Notes under the pieces: model-generated
What the model was told of the DNA's origin: nothing
Database searches by the model: none
The model's input: only the letters and a program-made list of their open reading frames with translations
Origin: Ophthalmolycus amberensis
Lineage: Eukaryota; Chordata; Actinopteri; Perciformes; Zoarcidae
NCBI GenBank assembly: GCA_024529925.1
Contig: JAFEUB010001065.1
Coordinates: 769,501-833,500, forward strand
Length of the DNA stretch: 64,000 nt
Direction: 5' to 3'
Position numbers and translations under genes: made by a program
In this document: piece by piece, positions 11,916 to 24,200 of the stretch
Layout of the letters: every line of letters begins with the position of its first letter
Position numbering within the stretch: position 1 is the first letter of the stretch

Positions 11916-13230
11916 GACCTTTGAAATACAGATTATGCTTTTGTACAACTTGGGTGGTTTTTTTCTAGTTTTCTCCATCATTCATCATGAGTGTGATTTA
12001 CTCTGCCTGCTGTATCTGCAAGTTCGTAATAAAAGCCAACAATCCCTGGAATCTTGTGTGGTGCATTTGGGTCCATATATAACCGGTTACAGAGAACAAC
12101 TCACCACGCCCATTTAATTGACTGATAACCTTCTAAATGTATTAGTTATAGAAAGATTGTACTCTCTTAAATAGTTGCTGAGATCTGGGAATCAGTGACA
12201 TTGTTACAACGAGGTCTAACAGGGCAAGAAGCATGAGAAGGTTGTACACAAGCCCAGTTTAAAGCACTTAATGGTGGTAGTATAATTTAAGGCACTGATA
12301 GAACATTGTTCAGTGTGTACAATCCACATGGTCATAGATTTTGGATGTGTTGACATGTGGATTCAGAGAGTATAATTTGAGCTTCATTACACACACTATG
12401 ACTTCAATAGGTGAATTCAAAAATCATAAAGTAGGTGATTCTTTTACAAGACTCAGTCCTACCGAAATGAAGCAATTTTGCACCAAAGCACTTAAAGCAC
12501 TTAAAAGCATTTTGACAATCATGTGACAATATCATGAGAAAAGAGAGGGGAGGTGGGGAATTCTGGGAAGGGGAAAGTGGAGCTGTGGTATTGGCTGTGG
12601 GATCTGAGCTGGGGTTGAGGGGAGGAGCAAGAACGAGGAAGAGAGACAAGAAGAGGAGCTGATGAGAAGGAAGGAGCTGGCAAAAGTAGGCATGGAAAGT
12701 CCTGAGGACAGAGGGAGGGAGGTGAAGGAGTCCTCCTGAATACATCATGTCTCTCTTCATCCCTCCTCTGGATCCTGTTCCTCCCATCTCTCTGCTATAC
12801 ATGGATCTTTGCTGAGCCCACGGCTGCCTGCATGACACGGACAGGCTATCTGCCATCTGTGTTATCTCTGATCAGATAGCAAGACTGTGTGTGGGTGTCT
12901 GCCCATATGTGCATGTGTGTGTTACTGCTGTGGCCCTCTGGAACTATCTATGTGTGTGTGGGTTTGTATTTCTGTATATCGTTTGCTAAGATTGTAAATG
13001 TACTTCATAGAAACCCAGAAGCGTGTGTATGTAATTGCATGAGTGTGTGAATAAGTTTGGCCCCTAACTCCCTCCACTGGGCATTAACATTCATGGAGCC
13101 AGCGGGGCATGTCAGAGCCCATAATGACCCCAGAGAGAGGCCCTGGGCTGGGGGAGAGCCGAGGAGGGGCCTGGGGGTTTGGGTGTTGATGGAGGCCTGG
13201 AGGCGAGAGGCAAAGAACTGCTGCACCAAG

Positions 13231-13233
<3 letters not shown>
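11916..13233. other. No gene seen; GA-rich segment
   Basis: About 12540-12725 is purine-rich and creates a spurious minus-strand frame. At 13080-13220 there is a GC-richer stretch. No domain or splice-framed exon was recognised. Confidence 0.45.

Positions 13234-13287
<54 letters not shown>
13234..13287. repeat. (GT)n microsatellite ending in GCGCGC
   Basis: A GT run of about 46 bp passes into GCGCGCG. Cys-Val and His-Thr frames across it are artefacts. Confidence 0.95.
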
Positions 13288-13288
<1 letters not shown>

Positions 13289-14970
13289 TCATAAAAAAAA
13301 AAGAATATTGCCCAAAGCTTTTTGTTAACCAACTAATCCACTTAATCAACAAATTTAGAATCCTTTTTACATATTATTGTCCTGGAAATGAATTCATCCA
13401 TGCAAATGACTTCTTCTTTAGAGTGTTAATCAAGCACCAAAGCAGAACAAAGCTGTGGATGAAAGGGCAGATCTAAGGCACTCTGAAAAAACTCTGCTGC
13501 GCAGACATTATGGTCAGGTTGATCATGCCAATACTGATCAATTCATAATATCAGCCAGCCAGTGAGACTGTAGGCCTGCTTGATATAATTATAATCATTA
13601 TCATGATCTAATAATATATATTTCCAGATATTGATCACCATGTGGAATTCATATGGAAAAATCTAATGAAATCATAAAAGTTGTTCTTCCTGTTTTTTTA
13701 AGGGGTGCAGAGAAATATTCAGATACTTGACTTGTGTCAAATGACCTCTCCAGGAATCTTAAAATACTCATGATCTCAAAACTCTACTCGTAGGAAAAAG
13801 TTATAAAGTATTACCAGAAACATGGTATACTTGTTCTGCAGAAAAATGGCCAGTGGGAGTGAAATATTATTATTTATGACATAACAATGTTTTTATCCTA
13901 ATGCAACCTTGTGTACGTATTGTTGTAGCTGGTTGAAGTGGAACTAATTGAACTTCTTTATATACAAATAATACAATAATGCAAAGTATTGTATAAATTA
14001 AATACACATCTTGTATGTCAAATTTGAAAAGTAGCAACTGTATAGCTCTCTGATAAAAATAGTGAATTAAAAAGTACAACATTTTCCTGTGGAAGAATGT
14101 ACGTTTCAAGTTACATAAAGTAGAAAGTACTGTCATTGTGTTTCACATGAGAACAAATTCTCCCTTTTGTAGAACAAAAACACAAAATCTCATCACAACT
14201 ATTCTTATGAATGTCAGAATATAATTTTATTCAAGAGTACCATTTGTGTTAGTCTGTACAAAGGTAGCTCACCTTCTAATACCCTGCTTCCAATCCTCAA
14301 CTGTTGTTACCACCATGCACATGTTAGTGAATACGAATCGGTTATTAAATATTTTCTTTCTTAAAAACTATTTTTAATGAGTGCTCGAACATTCTATGCA
14401 TTTCGTTATAACGTGCATAAACACTGTTTAAACTCAGATCTAGAACCTATGTTAACACTAACCATATGTGTTCCTGTGCTGAGTTTGTGTGACATCACTT
14501 GACTGATCTGAGAACTCAAGTTTGTTTTGTTGTTTGACCTTTTAACTCCTCCCTTCTTTGTACATTCCTGAATTAATAACATTAAACTAGTGTACATTTT
14601 CCAATTATTTATCTTTTCACGTCCATTTGCAAATGTGCATTTACTTCATATGTAAAGCATTACCTGTAGAGTTCTTTTCGAATTCCAGTCTGAATACACT
14701 GATTTCAAATCAGACATTTACTGTTGTGGTATAAATGTTGTCTCTGAGCTCTTTTCATGCCATGACAAATATAAAAACCAGTTGCCAAACATGTCTTTTG
14801 GTGGAGTTGAGGCGGCTCATATGATGAGGAAAGAAGCTGCTCTATGGTCTGGTGGTATGGCAGCAGAATCTTCTGTAGACCTATTGCTTGCCAGACAGCA
14901 GCAAGCGAACAGGCTGTTGCTGGGGAGGGTCTTGTTGTACCTGGTTGGTTTGAATCACCTGCTGTAGAGG
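13288..14970. other. No gene seen; AT-rich
   Basis: Short frames only. No tails, SINE boxes or terminal inverted repeats were recognised. Confidence 0.5.
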
Positions 14971-14989
14971 CCTGCCATGCCAGTTTGTA

Positions 14990-15720
14990 ATGTTTCCAGT
15001 CAGGAGGCTTTCTGTTGCTCCTCTTTAGAAGTTAACAAAAAACTTGGCACAGGAATCTTTATCCTTATTTTTCCTTTAAAAATACAGCTGTTTCTGAGCT
15101 TTTTCTTCACCATGATGGACATATTTAAAGACCATGTCAGGTTGTTTGTGATGCTAATTCCAAAGATCCAAAAACTGTTCACTTGCTCCACATCAGCTCC
15201 ATTGATGTAGACAAGGGCGTGTGTTTCCGCCTCCTTTTTCCTAACCTCAACAATCAGCTCCTTGGTTTTACTGACGTTGAGCAGTAGGATGTCTCTAAGC
15301 ACCACTCTGCAAGGTTATTGATTTCCCCCCCGATATGCATTTGTATTGTGTTTTGTTATCTGGTGGATGATGGCAGTGTCATCCATAAGCTTCAACACCA
15401 GAGACCTCTTCCTGTCTGAAATGTAGTCTTGGTGTATAGCGCGAACAGGAGGGGGCTTAGCACACCGCCCTGGGGGGCTCCCATGTTCAACACTAGAGCA
15501 GAGGAGGTGTGACTGTCAATCTAGACTGTTTGTGGTCTTTCTGAGACAGCTGTAGAGTGTAGGACTCAAGCCCAGAGTGCTAAGTTTTCCAATCAGTTTC
15601 GGTGAGATTGTGTTGAATATGAGATCAAATCAACAAACAACATTCTGATGTAGTGTTGTTGCTTTCAAGGTATGTGAGAGCTGAGTGGATCTGTTGGTTC
15701 TGTATGCAAACTGGTGAGGG
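14990..15720 (-). pseudogene. Decayed non-LTR retrotransposon reverse transcriptase
   Basis: On the minus strand the translation contains a reverse-transcriptase block read as MGAPQGGVLSPLLFALYTK (about 15420-15485). Further on is a C-terminal segment with NVSKTKELIVE and YINGADVEQV (about 15165-15280). Both are typical of fish LINE polymerases. Stops and frame changes occur throughout, and no endonuclease domain or 3' tail is attached. It is a dead fragment. I would place it in the CR1/Rex group from general appearance, with low certainty about the family. Confidence 0.7.
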
Positions 15721-18289
15721 AAAATAATAGTAATATAAAGCATCTAACTTTTTATTGAAGGTGCCTTACATTTTATGTTTTTCCCACTCGATTATCAAGA
15801 GCACCTTCTGTACATTATCTTATCAATGATCTTTCCCATAAGACGCTAAAGCTGAGGAACTCCAGCCTCCTTTCTCATTTAAATCAAAAAAAGCTGCATT
15901 TGAAATGTGGCTTTCCAAGAAATGAGGCCAAGAATAAAAATAAATATTAATTTCAAATCAAACAAAATTCCATATGTGATAAACTTAGCTGGGAGCGGTC
16001 ATGAAGTGAGAAAAACTGACATGTTCCGATTTGATGTGTAAGTGAGAGCCTGGTTGCACTAGCTTCTATAGATGCATGCTTCATATTCCTGTAGGCCACT
16101 GACTGTGTGTACATACAAGTGTGTATCTGGTGCACATGGCTACGAGCTTTGTTCTCTGACAAAACATTTATTCTGCACACACACACACCCGCGCTCACGG
16201 AGCTCGGTGGTCATCCCCCAACCCCCAACATGGAAAGGTCAGTGCCTTCTTTGATGTTGGCCCCATAGATCACCATTATTACTGTAGTCTATTGATTCCT
16301 ATGGAGATGAGGCCTGCAGCCGTGGTTCTGGGTGACTGAGGTCAGGGTCTACCTCCCTTGGCTTCACTTTGGAATATAAAATCCAGCTAACTGCTACCTA
16401 TGGCTCAGCATGCTGAGTTGGGTCTGAAGGACACACACAAACATATACAAGGGGCATGGATGCACATATACATCAAACAGATTACACATGTACTGTAGCT
16501 ACAAGGGCTCTGGCACTGTGGGGTTTTGTAGGCTGATGCTGATATATTAGAATTGAAGCTGCTCAAAGCCATTTTTGTACAGTTTTTTTGTGTGTGTTGA
16601 AATTCAAAACCTTAAGGTTTCGAAGATGACAATTCTTTACCCCAAGAACAACACGAATTTCATTCTTGGTGCTTAACCTCAAGAATGACAATGATGCCAT
16701 TCGAGGGGTAAAGCATCTAAGACAGGATTTATATCATGAGACACTAAATTCCCCTTGACAACAATGAATAACAATAAGAATCATCATACCCAGCGTATGA
16801 AATAGAAGATTCTCTCCAAGGTTTCTCAGAGACATGACCATCTTGCCGAAGCAGTTTGAAATCATTGCAATGTGGCAACATTTATGCATTCAGCTCTTGA
16901 ATCCGAATAATGCACGGCAGCAGCAAGCCTCCTCTGTGTTCACGTATATGACCCTGACCCAAACGCAGAGTGCTTTGCTACTGTTGTTCAGCATTTTGTC
17001 ACAATGACCCTGAGGTCAACTCACTTCCTCTTGCTGCCTGTCGCTGCGGCGACAGTCGGCAAGGGTTTCGGCGTAAGCGCTGCTGCATGCCGCTGTGTCC
17101 GCATCAATCATGCTCACTCTAAGATGGCAACCTTTCCCACCTTTACTAATGCTCCTTCCTCATTTGTAGCCAGAGCCAAGCTGCTCTGAATAACCCTCAA
17201 CCTCGCCTCAACAATATAACCTTGTACAGCTGAGTGTTACAGAGGTACTAAGGTGGTCTGTGCTCTTCTTTAAAGGGCCTTCTTTGTCCTTCGATGGTAG
17301 AATGGACAGACACACACAGGGATCAAGACATTATGCGCAGTATTCCTGCAAGTATTGTTTTCCACGGATCAGCTTAGATAAAAGTGTCCCCAACACTTTA
17401 GCATTTGCTGGATCTTTTTAGCCATGCTGGTGGTGCAGCCCTAGCATGGTGATGTCCACCACTTTGGTCCTTTCTGAAATATCTCTGACTATTGAATTTC
17501 CATAACATTTTGTAAGGACGTTCATGTCCCCCATGCGGGAATTGTAATAACTTTGAACAATCATTGTTGCCAACTCCCTTAAACCATTCCCATCAGCCTC
17601 AGCTGTACTTTGTGTTAAGTGCTGATTAGCAACTGTAAGCATGCTAAAATGCTAAGCTAAGGTGGAGAACATTAGCATTCACATCAAAGCGCTGCTGAGA
17701 CACTAGCATGGCTCTAGACTCTGAGGGTGCTTTCACACCTTCCAAGCGGACTGTGGTTCTGGTGCCTCCTTCTCCTCCTGTCTCTACCTGTTAGGGCCAA
17801 CACTACATCACCTGACTCTTTTCAAGTCTGTTATATATGCACATGAAGCACTGCCTTCCTGAACTCAGCTACCCTTGCAGCTTGGCTAGTTTCCTTCCTT
17901 CCTTTGATCCTCCATCCTTGTATTATTACCCAACTGTTTTAAGTATGTTGGCGAAAATGAGAAATCACATTTATTTCCAATCATTGTATCGAAAAATACT
18001 CTTATTACACATACAGTATTCTTGCTTTCTTAAATTACATACAAATGCTCATTGTCAATAATTATCTGGAATTATATATGTTGCTCATTGTATAAAGGTT
18101 TTAATCCATTTTAACAGTTTAACATGTTTCTTTATAATGTTAAGGTAAATCTTAAGTTTCATATTCTAATTTAATTTAAATTTACTTTCACATTCATAAC
18201 CCTATTATTCTGGATACAAATTAAGCAAAACAAAATAACTTAATGCATGTTTTTTTTTTACAAAGCTGCTCTCAAGGTTGAAATATTCA
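15721..18289. other. No gene seen
   Basis: Mixed AT-rich sequence. A CpG-containing patch lies at about 17030-17100 (tcgctgcggcgacagtcggc), with no domain-bearing frame. Confidence 0.5.
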
Positions 18290-18480
18290 GGCAAGGCAAG
18301 GCAAGTTTATTTGTATAGCACATTTCAACAACAAGGTAATTCAAAGTGCTTCACATGAAACCATTAAAAGCATAAAGGCAAAAGTAAAGGAGATTTAAAA
18401 CATACATTGAAACAATAAAAACAGTCATTAAAACACAAAAAAAATTAAAAATTAAAAAATTAAAAAAATGAATTAAAAAA
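18290..18480 (-). mobile_element. 5'-truncated L2-type LINE, 3' tail only
   Basis: From 18290 the plus strand reads three GGCAA units and then GTTTATTTGTATAGCACATT. About 100 bp match the 3' untranslated region of the large L2 at 19141. Beyond about 18395 the similarity fades into A-rich sequence. Orientation is the same as the large element. It is separated from that element by a 58-bp minisatellite. Confidence 0.75.
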
Positions 18481-18482
18481 AA

Positions 18483-19141
18483 CTCTAACCCGGCCTCTCT
18501 GAGGTCTTATATAGCGTGGGACTCCAACCCCGCCTCGGGACTCTAACCCGGCCTCTCTGAGGTCTTATTTAGCGTGGGACTCCAACCCCGCCTCGGGACT
18601 CTAACCCGGCCTCTCTGAGGTCTTATTTAGCGTGGGACTCCAACCCCGCCTCGGGACTCTAACCCGGCCTCTCTGAGGTCTTATATAGCGTGGGACTCCA
18701 ACCCCGCCTCGGGACTCTAACCCGGCCTCTCTGAGGTCTTATTTAGCGTGGGACTCCAACCCCGCCTCGGGACTCCAACCCGGCCTCTCTGAGGTCTTAT
18801 TTAGCGTGGGACTCCAACCCCGCCTCGGGACTCTAACCCGGCCTCTCTGAGGTCTTATTTAGCGTGGGACTCCAACCCCGCCTCGGGACTCCAACCCGGC
18901 CTCTCTGAGGTCTTATTTAGCGTGGGACTCCAACCCCGCCTCGGGACTCCAACCCGGCCTCTCTGAGGTCTTATTTAGCGTGGGACTCCAACCCCGCCTC
19001 GGGACTCTAACCCGGCCTCTCTGAGGTCTTATTTAGCGTGGGACTCCAACCCCGCCTCGGGACTCCAACCCGGCCTCTCTGAGGTCTTATTTAGCGTGGG
19101 ACTCCAACCCCGCCTCGGGACTCTAACCCGGCCTCTCTGAG
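18483..19141. repeat. 58-bp minisatellite, 11 full copies plus a partial
   Basis: The unit starts CTCTAACCCGGCCTCTCTGA and includes GGTCTTATTTAGCGTGGGAC. Units start every 58 bp at 18483, 18541, 18599 and so on to 19121. Variation is confined almost entirely to two sites: CTCTAAC or CTCCAAC, and TATATAG (units 1 and 4) or TATTTAG. Each unit holds two diverged versions of a roughly 19-bp block, one with AACCCGGCCTC and one with AACCCCGCCTC. The last unit breaks off at CTCTCTGAGG, directly against the L2 tail. GC-rich in AT-rich surroundings. Confidence 0.95.
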
Positions 19142-22100
19142 GCAAGGCAAGGCAAGTTTATTTGTATGGCACATCTCAACAACAAGGTAATTCAAAGTGC
19201 TTCACATAAAACCATTAAAAGCATCAAAACATAAGGCAAAAGAAAAGGAGATTTAAAAGCAATTAAGAACAGTGTAAGAAATAAAATACAGTAGTAAAAT
19301 GCAGAAATGCAGGAAATTGATTAATATATTAATTGAATGTGGTTCAATTAAAGGCAGCAGCAAACAGAAAAGTCTTCAATCTTGATTTAAATGAGCTGAG
19401 GGTCTCAGCAGACCTGCAGCTTTCTGGGACTTTGTTCCAGATATGTGGAGCAGAAAAACTGAACGCTGCTTCTCCATGTTTAGTTCTGACTCTGGGAACA
19501 GAAAGTAGACCGGTCCCAGACGACCTAAGGGGTCGGGATGGTTCATAAGGTAGCAGCAGATCAGAGATGTATTTTGGCCCTAAACCATTCAGTGCTTTGT
19601 AAACCAACAGCAGGATTTTAAAGTCAATTATTTGTTGGACAGGAAGCCAGTGCAAAGACATCAGAACTGGGGTGATGTGATCCACCCTCCTGGTCTTAGT
19701 GAGGACTCGAGCTGCAGCGTTCTGAATCAGCTGCAGCTTTCTGACAGACTTTTTACAGAGACCTGTAAACACACCGTTACAGTAGTCCAGTCTGCTGAAG
19801 ATAAATGCATGGACAAGTTTTTCCAAATCCTGTTGAGACATAAGTCCTCTAATCCTTGATATATTCTTCAGGTGATAGTAGGCTGATTTTGTAATTGTCT
19901 TGATATGGCTGTTCAGGTTGAGGTCTGAATCCATAACTACACCTACATTTCTGGCTTGGTTTGTGGGTTTTAACATCAGTGATTGAAGCTGAGCGGTGAT
20001 TTTCAATTGTTCGTCATTGGTACCAAAAACAATTACTTCTGTTTTATCTTTGTTTAATTGAAGAAAATTCTGGCACATCCAGTTGTTGATTTGTTCAATG
20101 CAGTTACCCAGCCCTTGTATGGGATTATAGTCCCCTGGTAACATAGTGATGTAGATTTGTGTGTCGTCTGCATAATTATTATAACACACTTTGTTGTTTT
20201 CCATAATCTGAGCTAGTGGAAGCATGTAGATGTTGAACAGAAGAGGCCCCAGTATTGAACCTTGGGGAACACCACATGTCATTTTAGTCAGCTCTGATGT
20301 GTAATCAGCTACAGACACAAAGTATTCTCGGTCCTTCAAGTAGGATTCAAACCAGTTAAGTGCTGTGCCAGAGAGTCCCACCCAGATGTTTAGTCTTTCT
20401 AGGAGTATGGCATGGTCGACAGTGTCGAATGCAGCACTGAGATCCAGTAACACTAAGACTGAACTTCTGCCATTGTCTATGTTGAAGTGGATGTCGTTGA
20501 AAACCTTAACAAGAGCAGTTTCAGTACTGTGGCGCTGTCGAAAGCCTGACTAGAAAACATCAAAGCAGTTATTTACGGCCAAGAAGTTGGTCAGCTGTTG
20601 GAAAACCGCTTTTTCAATTATTTTACTTAAAAATGGGAGGTTTGATATTGGCCTATAATTTTTCATCGTTGCGGAGTCTAAACTAGCCTTCTTTAGGAGC
20701 GGTTTAATAACTGCAGTTTTTAGGGCTTGTGGGAAGACACCTGAGAGAAGGGATGTGTTTACAATTTGTAAGAGATCAGTGGTCATGCAGTTTGAAATAT
20801 TTTTGAAAAAGTGTGTTGGTAGAATATCCAAGCAGCAGGAGGATGACTTCAGATGTTGTATAATGTCTTCTAGGCTTCTACGGTCGATTGAATGAAATTG
20901 TGTCATGATATTTGAATGGATGTTATTCAGAGATTGGGACAACACATATCCTGTGGTTGATGTGGAGGCACTGACTGCTTGTCTAATTTTCTGAATTTTG
21001 TCACTAAAAAAGGAGGCAAATTGATTGCATGCCCAGGTGGATTGGAGTTCAGCAGCTACCGACACTGGAGGGTTTGTTAGCCTGTCGACGGTAGCAAATA
21101 AGGCGCGTGTATTGTTCTTGTTTTTGGTTATGATGTCAGAGAAGAATGACTGCCTTGCATTTCTAAGTTCCAAATTATAATTGCGAAGTCTCTCTTTATA
21201 GATGTCACAGTGAACCTGGAGATTAGTTTTTCGCCACCTGCGCTCAGCTTTCCGACACTCTCGTTTCTCCATTTTGACCAACGTAGCATTTCTCCAAGGA
21301 GATCTTTGCTTACCCGAGACAACCTTCACTTTAGTGGGTGCAATGGCATCAATAATATTTTTAACTTTAAAATTGAAGCCATCTACAAGCTCATTGACTG
21401 AGAGGCAAGAGAGGGCTGGTGTGGAGGAGAACTTCTGAATAAATAGTTCACTGGTGTTTTCAGAGATGTAACGCTTTGTCACAACCTTGGTTTGGACATT
21501 TGTGTGCAAGGAGATTGCACTCTCAAAGAAAACACAGAAATGATCAGAGAGTGCAACATCAGTCACAGCGACCTTGGAAATGTTTACACCTTTGGTGATG
21601 ATTAGGTCCAGAGTGTGCCCCCTGTTGTGGGTGGGTCCTGTCACATGCTGAGTCAGATCATAGTTATCAAGGACACCACATAGTTCTATAGACTCTCTGT
21701 CCTGGGCATTATCAACATGGATATTAAAATCACCAACAATAACAACACAGTCAAAATCAATACAGATTACAGACAGCAGTTCAGTAAACTCATCAAAGAA
21801 GGTTGCACAGTATTTAGGCGGTCTGTAAATGTTTAGGAATAAAGCTTGAGTGGAATTTAGAGCCACATATTCAAAAGAACTAAAATGACCAAAGGACATC
21901 TGCTTGCATTGAAGAGAATCATTAAATAAAATAGCAACTCCACCTCCTTTCTTATGCGCTCTTGTTTCACTCATGAAACTGAAGTTGTGAGGTGTTGATT
22001 CAATAAGAACAGCTGCACTGTTATCTTGAGTTAACCAAGTTTCAGTTAAAAACAAAATGTCCAGTTTGTGCCGAACAATAAAATCATTGATTAAAAATGT

Positions 22101-24200
22101 TTTTCCTGACAGAGACCTGACATTTAATAAAGCTAAGTTTAATGTGGTTAAAGCTTTCTTTGCCCAATTTATTTGGACAGGCTGACGAGGAATGTATGCT
22201 AAGTTTGATAAGTTTGCATGTTTACTATTGTTTCTTCGCAGCCTCACCTTTCTTTTTCTATAAACTTGCAGGACAGGGATTGAAACGGCTAGCTGCATAC
22301 AGGGCCCCGACTTTTCCTGGAGAGTCATTGGTGTCATTAGCCTTGTAGCCTGGACCCAGAAGATATCAATTATTCCTTTATCAGGTAGGGGAGACAGAGG
22401 ATGGTTGTGGAACCGTCGAGGAGTGGGGAGAGGAGTGTGTTTGGTTCCAGCAATGACCAGCTCTTTCATGTGGTGAGTGAACTCCAGGTGGGGGGAGGAT
22501 GGGAAGAGTGTGAGAGAGGAAAGGGACCTGGATGGAATTTGGGGGGTGGAAGTAGGTGCTGGGGAGGGAGGTAAAGACTCCTCGTCTAGGAAGGGTGGGG
22601 AAAGTGGGAGATCGGAGGCGGTCCCTGATAATGAGGTTGGAGACTCCTCCTTTTGGCTGTCGTTAGGCGGGGGCATCCTTCCCGTAAGGTCTCCATGGCG
22701 ATGCTGTGTGGTTATCTCTTGTTTAGACTCCTCTTGTGTCTTGTCCTTGGCAGTAGGGACAGACGGGTGACGCAGGGAGAAAAATAGGTTCGAGGTAAAC
22801 AGTTTTACCCCTGACTTGTTCAGGCAAACTCCATGCGCTGTAAAAAGATGTCTACGCTCCCAGAAAAGGTAGAAATTGTTGATAAAATGTACTGAATGGT
22901 CAGTACATGCAGTTGACAGCCATTCGTTCAGTGCAAACAGCCTGCTGAATCCTTCATCTCCTCCTCTGACTGGTGGAAGAGGGCCACTGATGAACACCTC
23001 AGCCTTGACAGAGCTGACTGTGTTTAACAGATCAATAAAGTCTCGCTTCAGAACTTCAGACTGTTGTTTCACAATATCACAGCTTCCTGTATGCACGATG
23101 ATGTTTTTCGCTGTGGGATAGTCAGCCACGATGTCCAGGATTTTGTCTCTCATGTCAGAGACCATATCTTTCGGAAAGCAGAGTATTTTGGTGTTCTTGC
23201 TGCATAGTTTTCTGACATCTTTTACAGCATAGTCACCAACAATCAGAGTCTCAGGCCCAGTCATTAGCTTTGCCTGCGGCCTTTTACTCTCACATTGACT
23301 CTCAGTTCTTACCATGCTTTGAGGAGATAGCTGCTTATCCAGGTCATCAGATGGAGATTTAGGATCCTGCGACAATGGAGCAAATCTGTTTTGAAGTTGT
23401 AGGCTTGGTTGTTGTGGAGGTGTTTTGCAGGTTTTACTTTCCTCAGCTGTCCTTGGCTTTGTCCGTTTGGGTGCAGGGGTTGAGGAGGAGTTCTGCCTGT
23501 GTGCTAGTGCAGGCCAGCCAGTCGCATCACAACTCTCAGGGCGCTGGGCTCTGCCTGTTAGTCGTCCTCCCACATATTTTCTCTTCGGCTTTGCACCGAG
23601 AGAGTTCCAGGGAGGACTACCATTTGAAGATTCATTATCTGCTCTCTCCTCCTGTTTCTTGGTAGGCCTGGTTGTGCTAGTTAGCTGTGTCTTAGCTAGC
23701 GTTTGTCCAGTGTTTTGAGTCCATGGTGAAGTGGTATCATTCCCACACAGTCCATTTACCGCCACGTTTACTTCTAGTCGGTGGATTTTTGTTTCCAAGA
23801 CTGCAATCTTCTGTAGGAGTTTGTAGTAGTCGTCCGTGGAGAAGGGAGGCATCTTGCTGCTACTTAGCTTTAACTTAGCTGCTAGTTAGCATTAGCTAAC
23901 AATCCAAATAGCTCGACGACTTTCTGGATTTGTCTTCACTCAAACGTTGAAGAGTGATATATGTGATATATCTGGCAAGATATATGTGATATATCTGGCA
24001 AATTGAAGCAAGAAAATGCAAGAAAATGCAAGCAGAGGCAAGCAGAGGCAAGAGCAAGCAGCAAAGCGACTGCACTCTCTCATCAAGGTCCTTTTTTGTC
24101 TGTGCTGTTCAGGCGTGTTGCCCCTGGCCACACCCAATCAGTGATGTGTTGCAATAGACAGGAAGCACTTTTGAATTTCAGATCTCCTCCAGATAGAAGC
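19141..24200 (-). mobile_element. Near-intact L2-type LINE retrotransposon
   Basis: This is a non-LTR retrotransposon in minus orientation. The 3' end (19141 onward) carries the GGCAA tail repeats and a 200-bp untranslated region. The coding frame is 19344-23852. The upstream leader holds short tandem duplications: a 23-bp unit twice near 23953-24000, and 10-bp units AAGAAAATGC and AAGCAGAGGC each twice near 24008-24047. The 5' limit is uncertain and 24200 is only an estimate. No target-site duplication could be fixed because the 3' flank is a minisatellite and a second L2 tail. A 3' end of the same family occurs in opposite orientation at 25262-25415. Confidence 0.85.
19344..23852 (-). pseudogene. 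L2 LINE polyprotein (esterase-like, AP endonuclease, reverse transcriptase) with one nonsense codon
   Basis: The frame runs 1503 codons from ATG at 23852 to a stop at 19344, broken only by TAG at codon 1101 (20550-20552). Glutamine is the usual residue in the block around this codon (FDVF-stop-SGFRQRH), so one C-to-T change explains the break. Residues 1-33 look coiled-coil-like. Residues about 202-361 match the SGNH/GDSL esterase-like domain of CR1/L2 elements. Its first block reads GDY where the catalytic serine of GDS is expected, and the last block reads AHGVC. The AP-endonuclease (571-780) keeps N577, E604 (TETWL), GDFN at 707-710 and SDH at 769-771. The reverse transcriptase keeps AFDTVDH, GVPQGSILGPLLF and YADD (codons 1227-1230). 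The downstream 369-codon frame in the same register is its continuation, not a separate gene. The known role of the family is target-primed reverse transcription. This copy probably cannot make full polymerase without readthrough. Confidence 0.9.

Noticed and set aside
18483..19141. Regular direct repeats suggesting a CRISPR-like array
   Set aside because: The 58-bp units are contiguous, without unique spacers, and the surroundings are eukaryotic. It is a minisatellite.
22477..23718. Plus-strand frames of 81-97 codons
   Set aside because: Antisense shadows of the L2 polyprotein.
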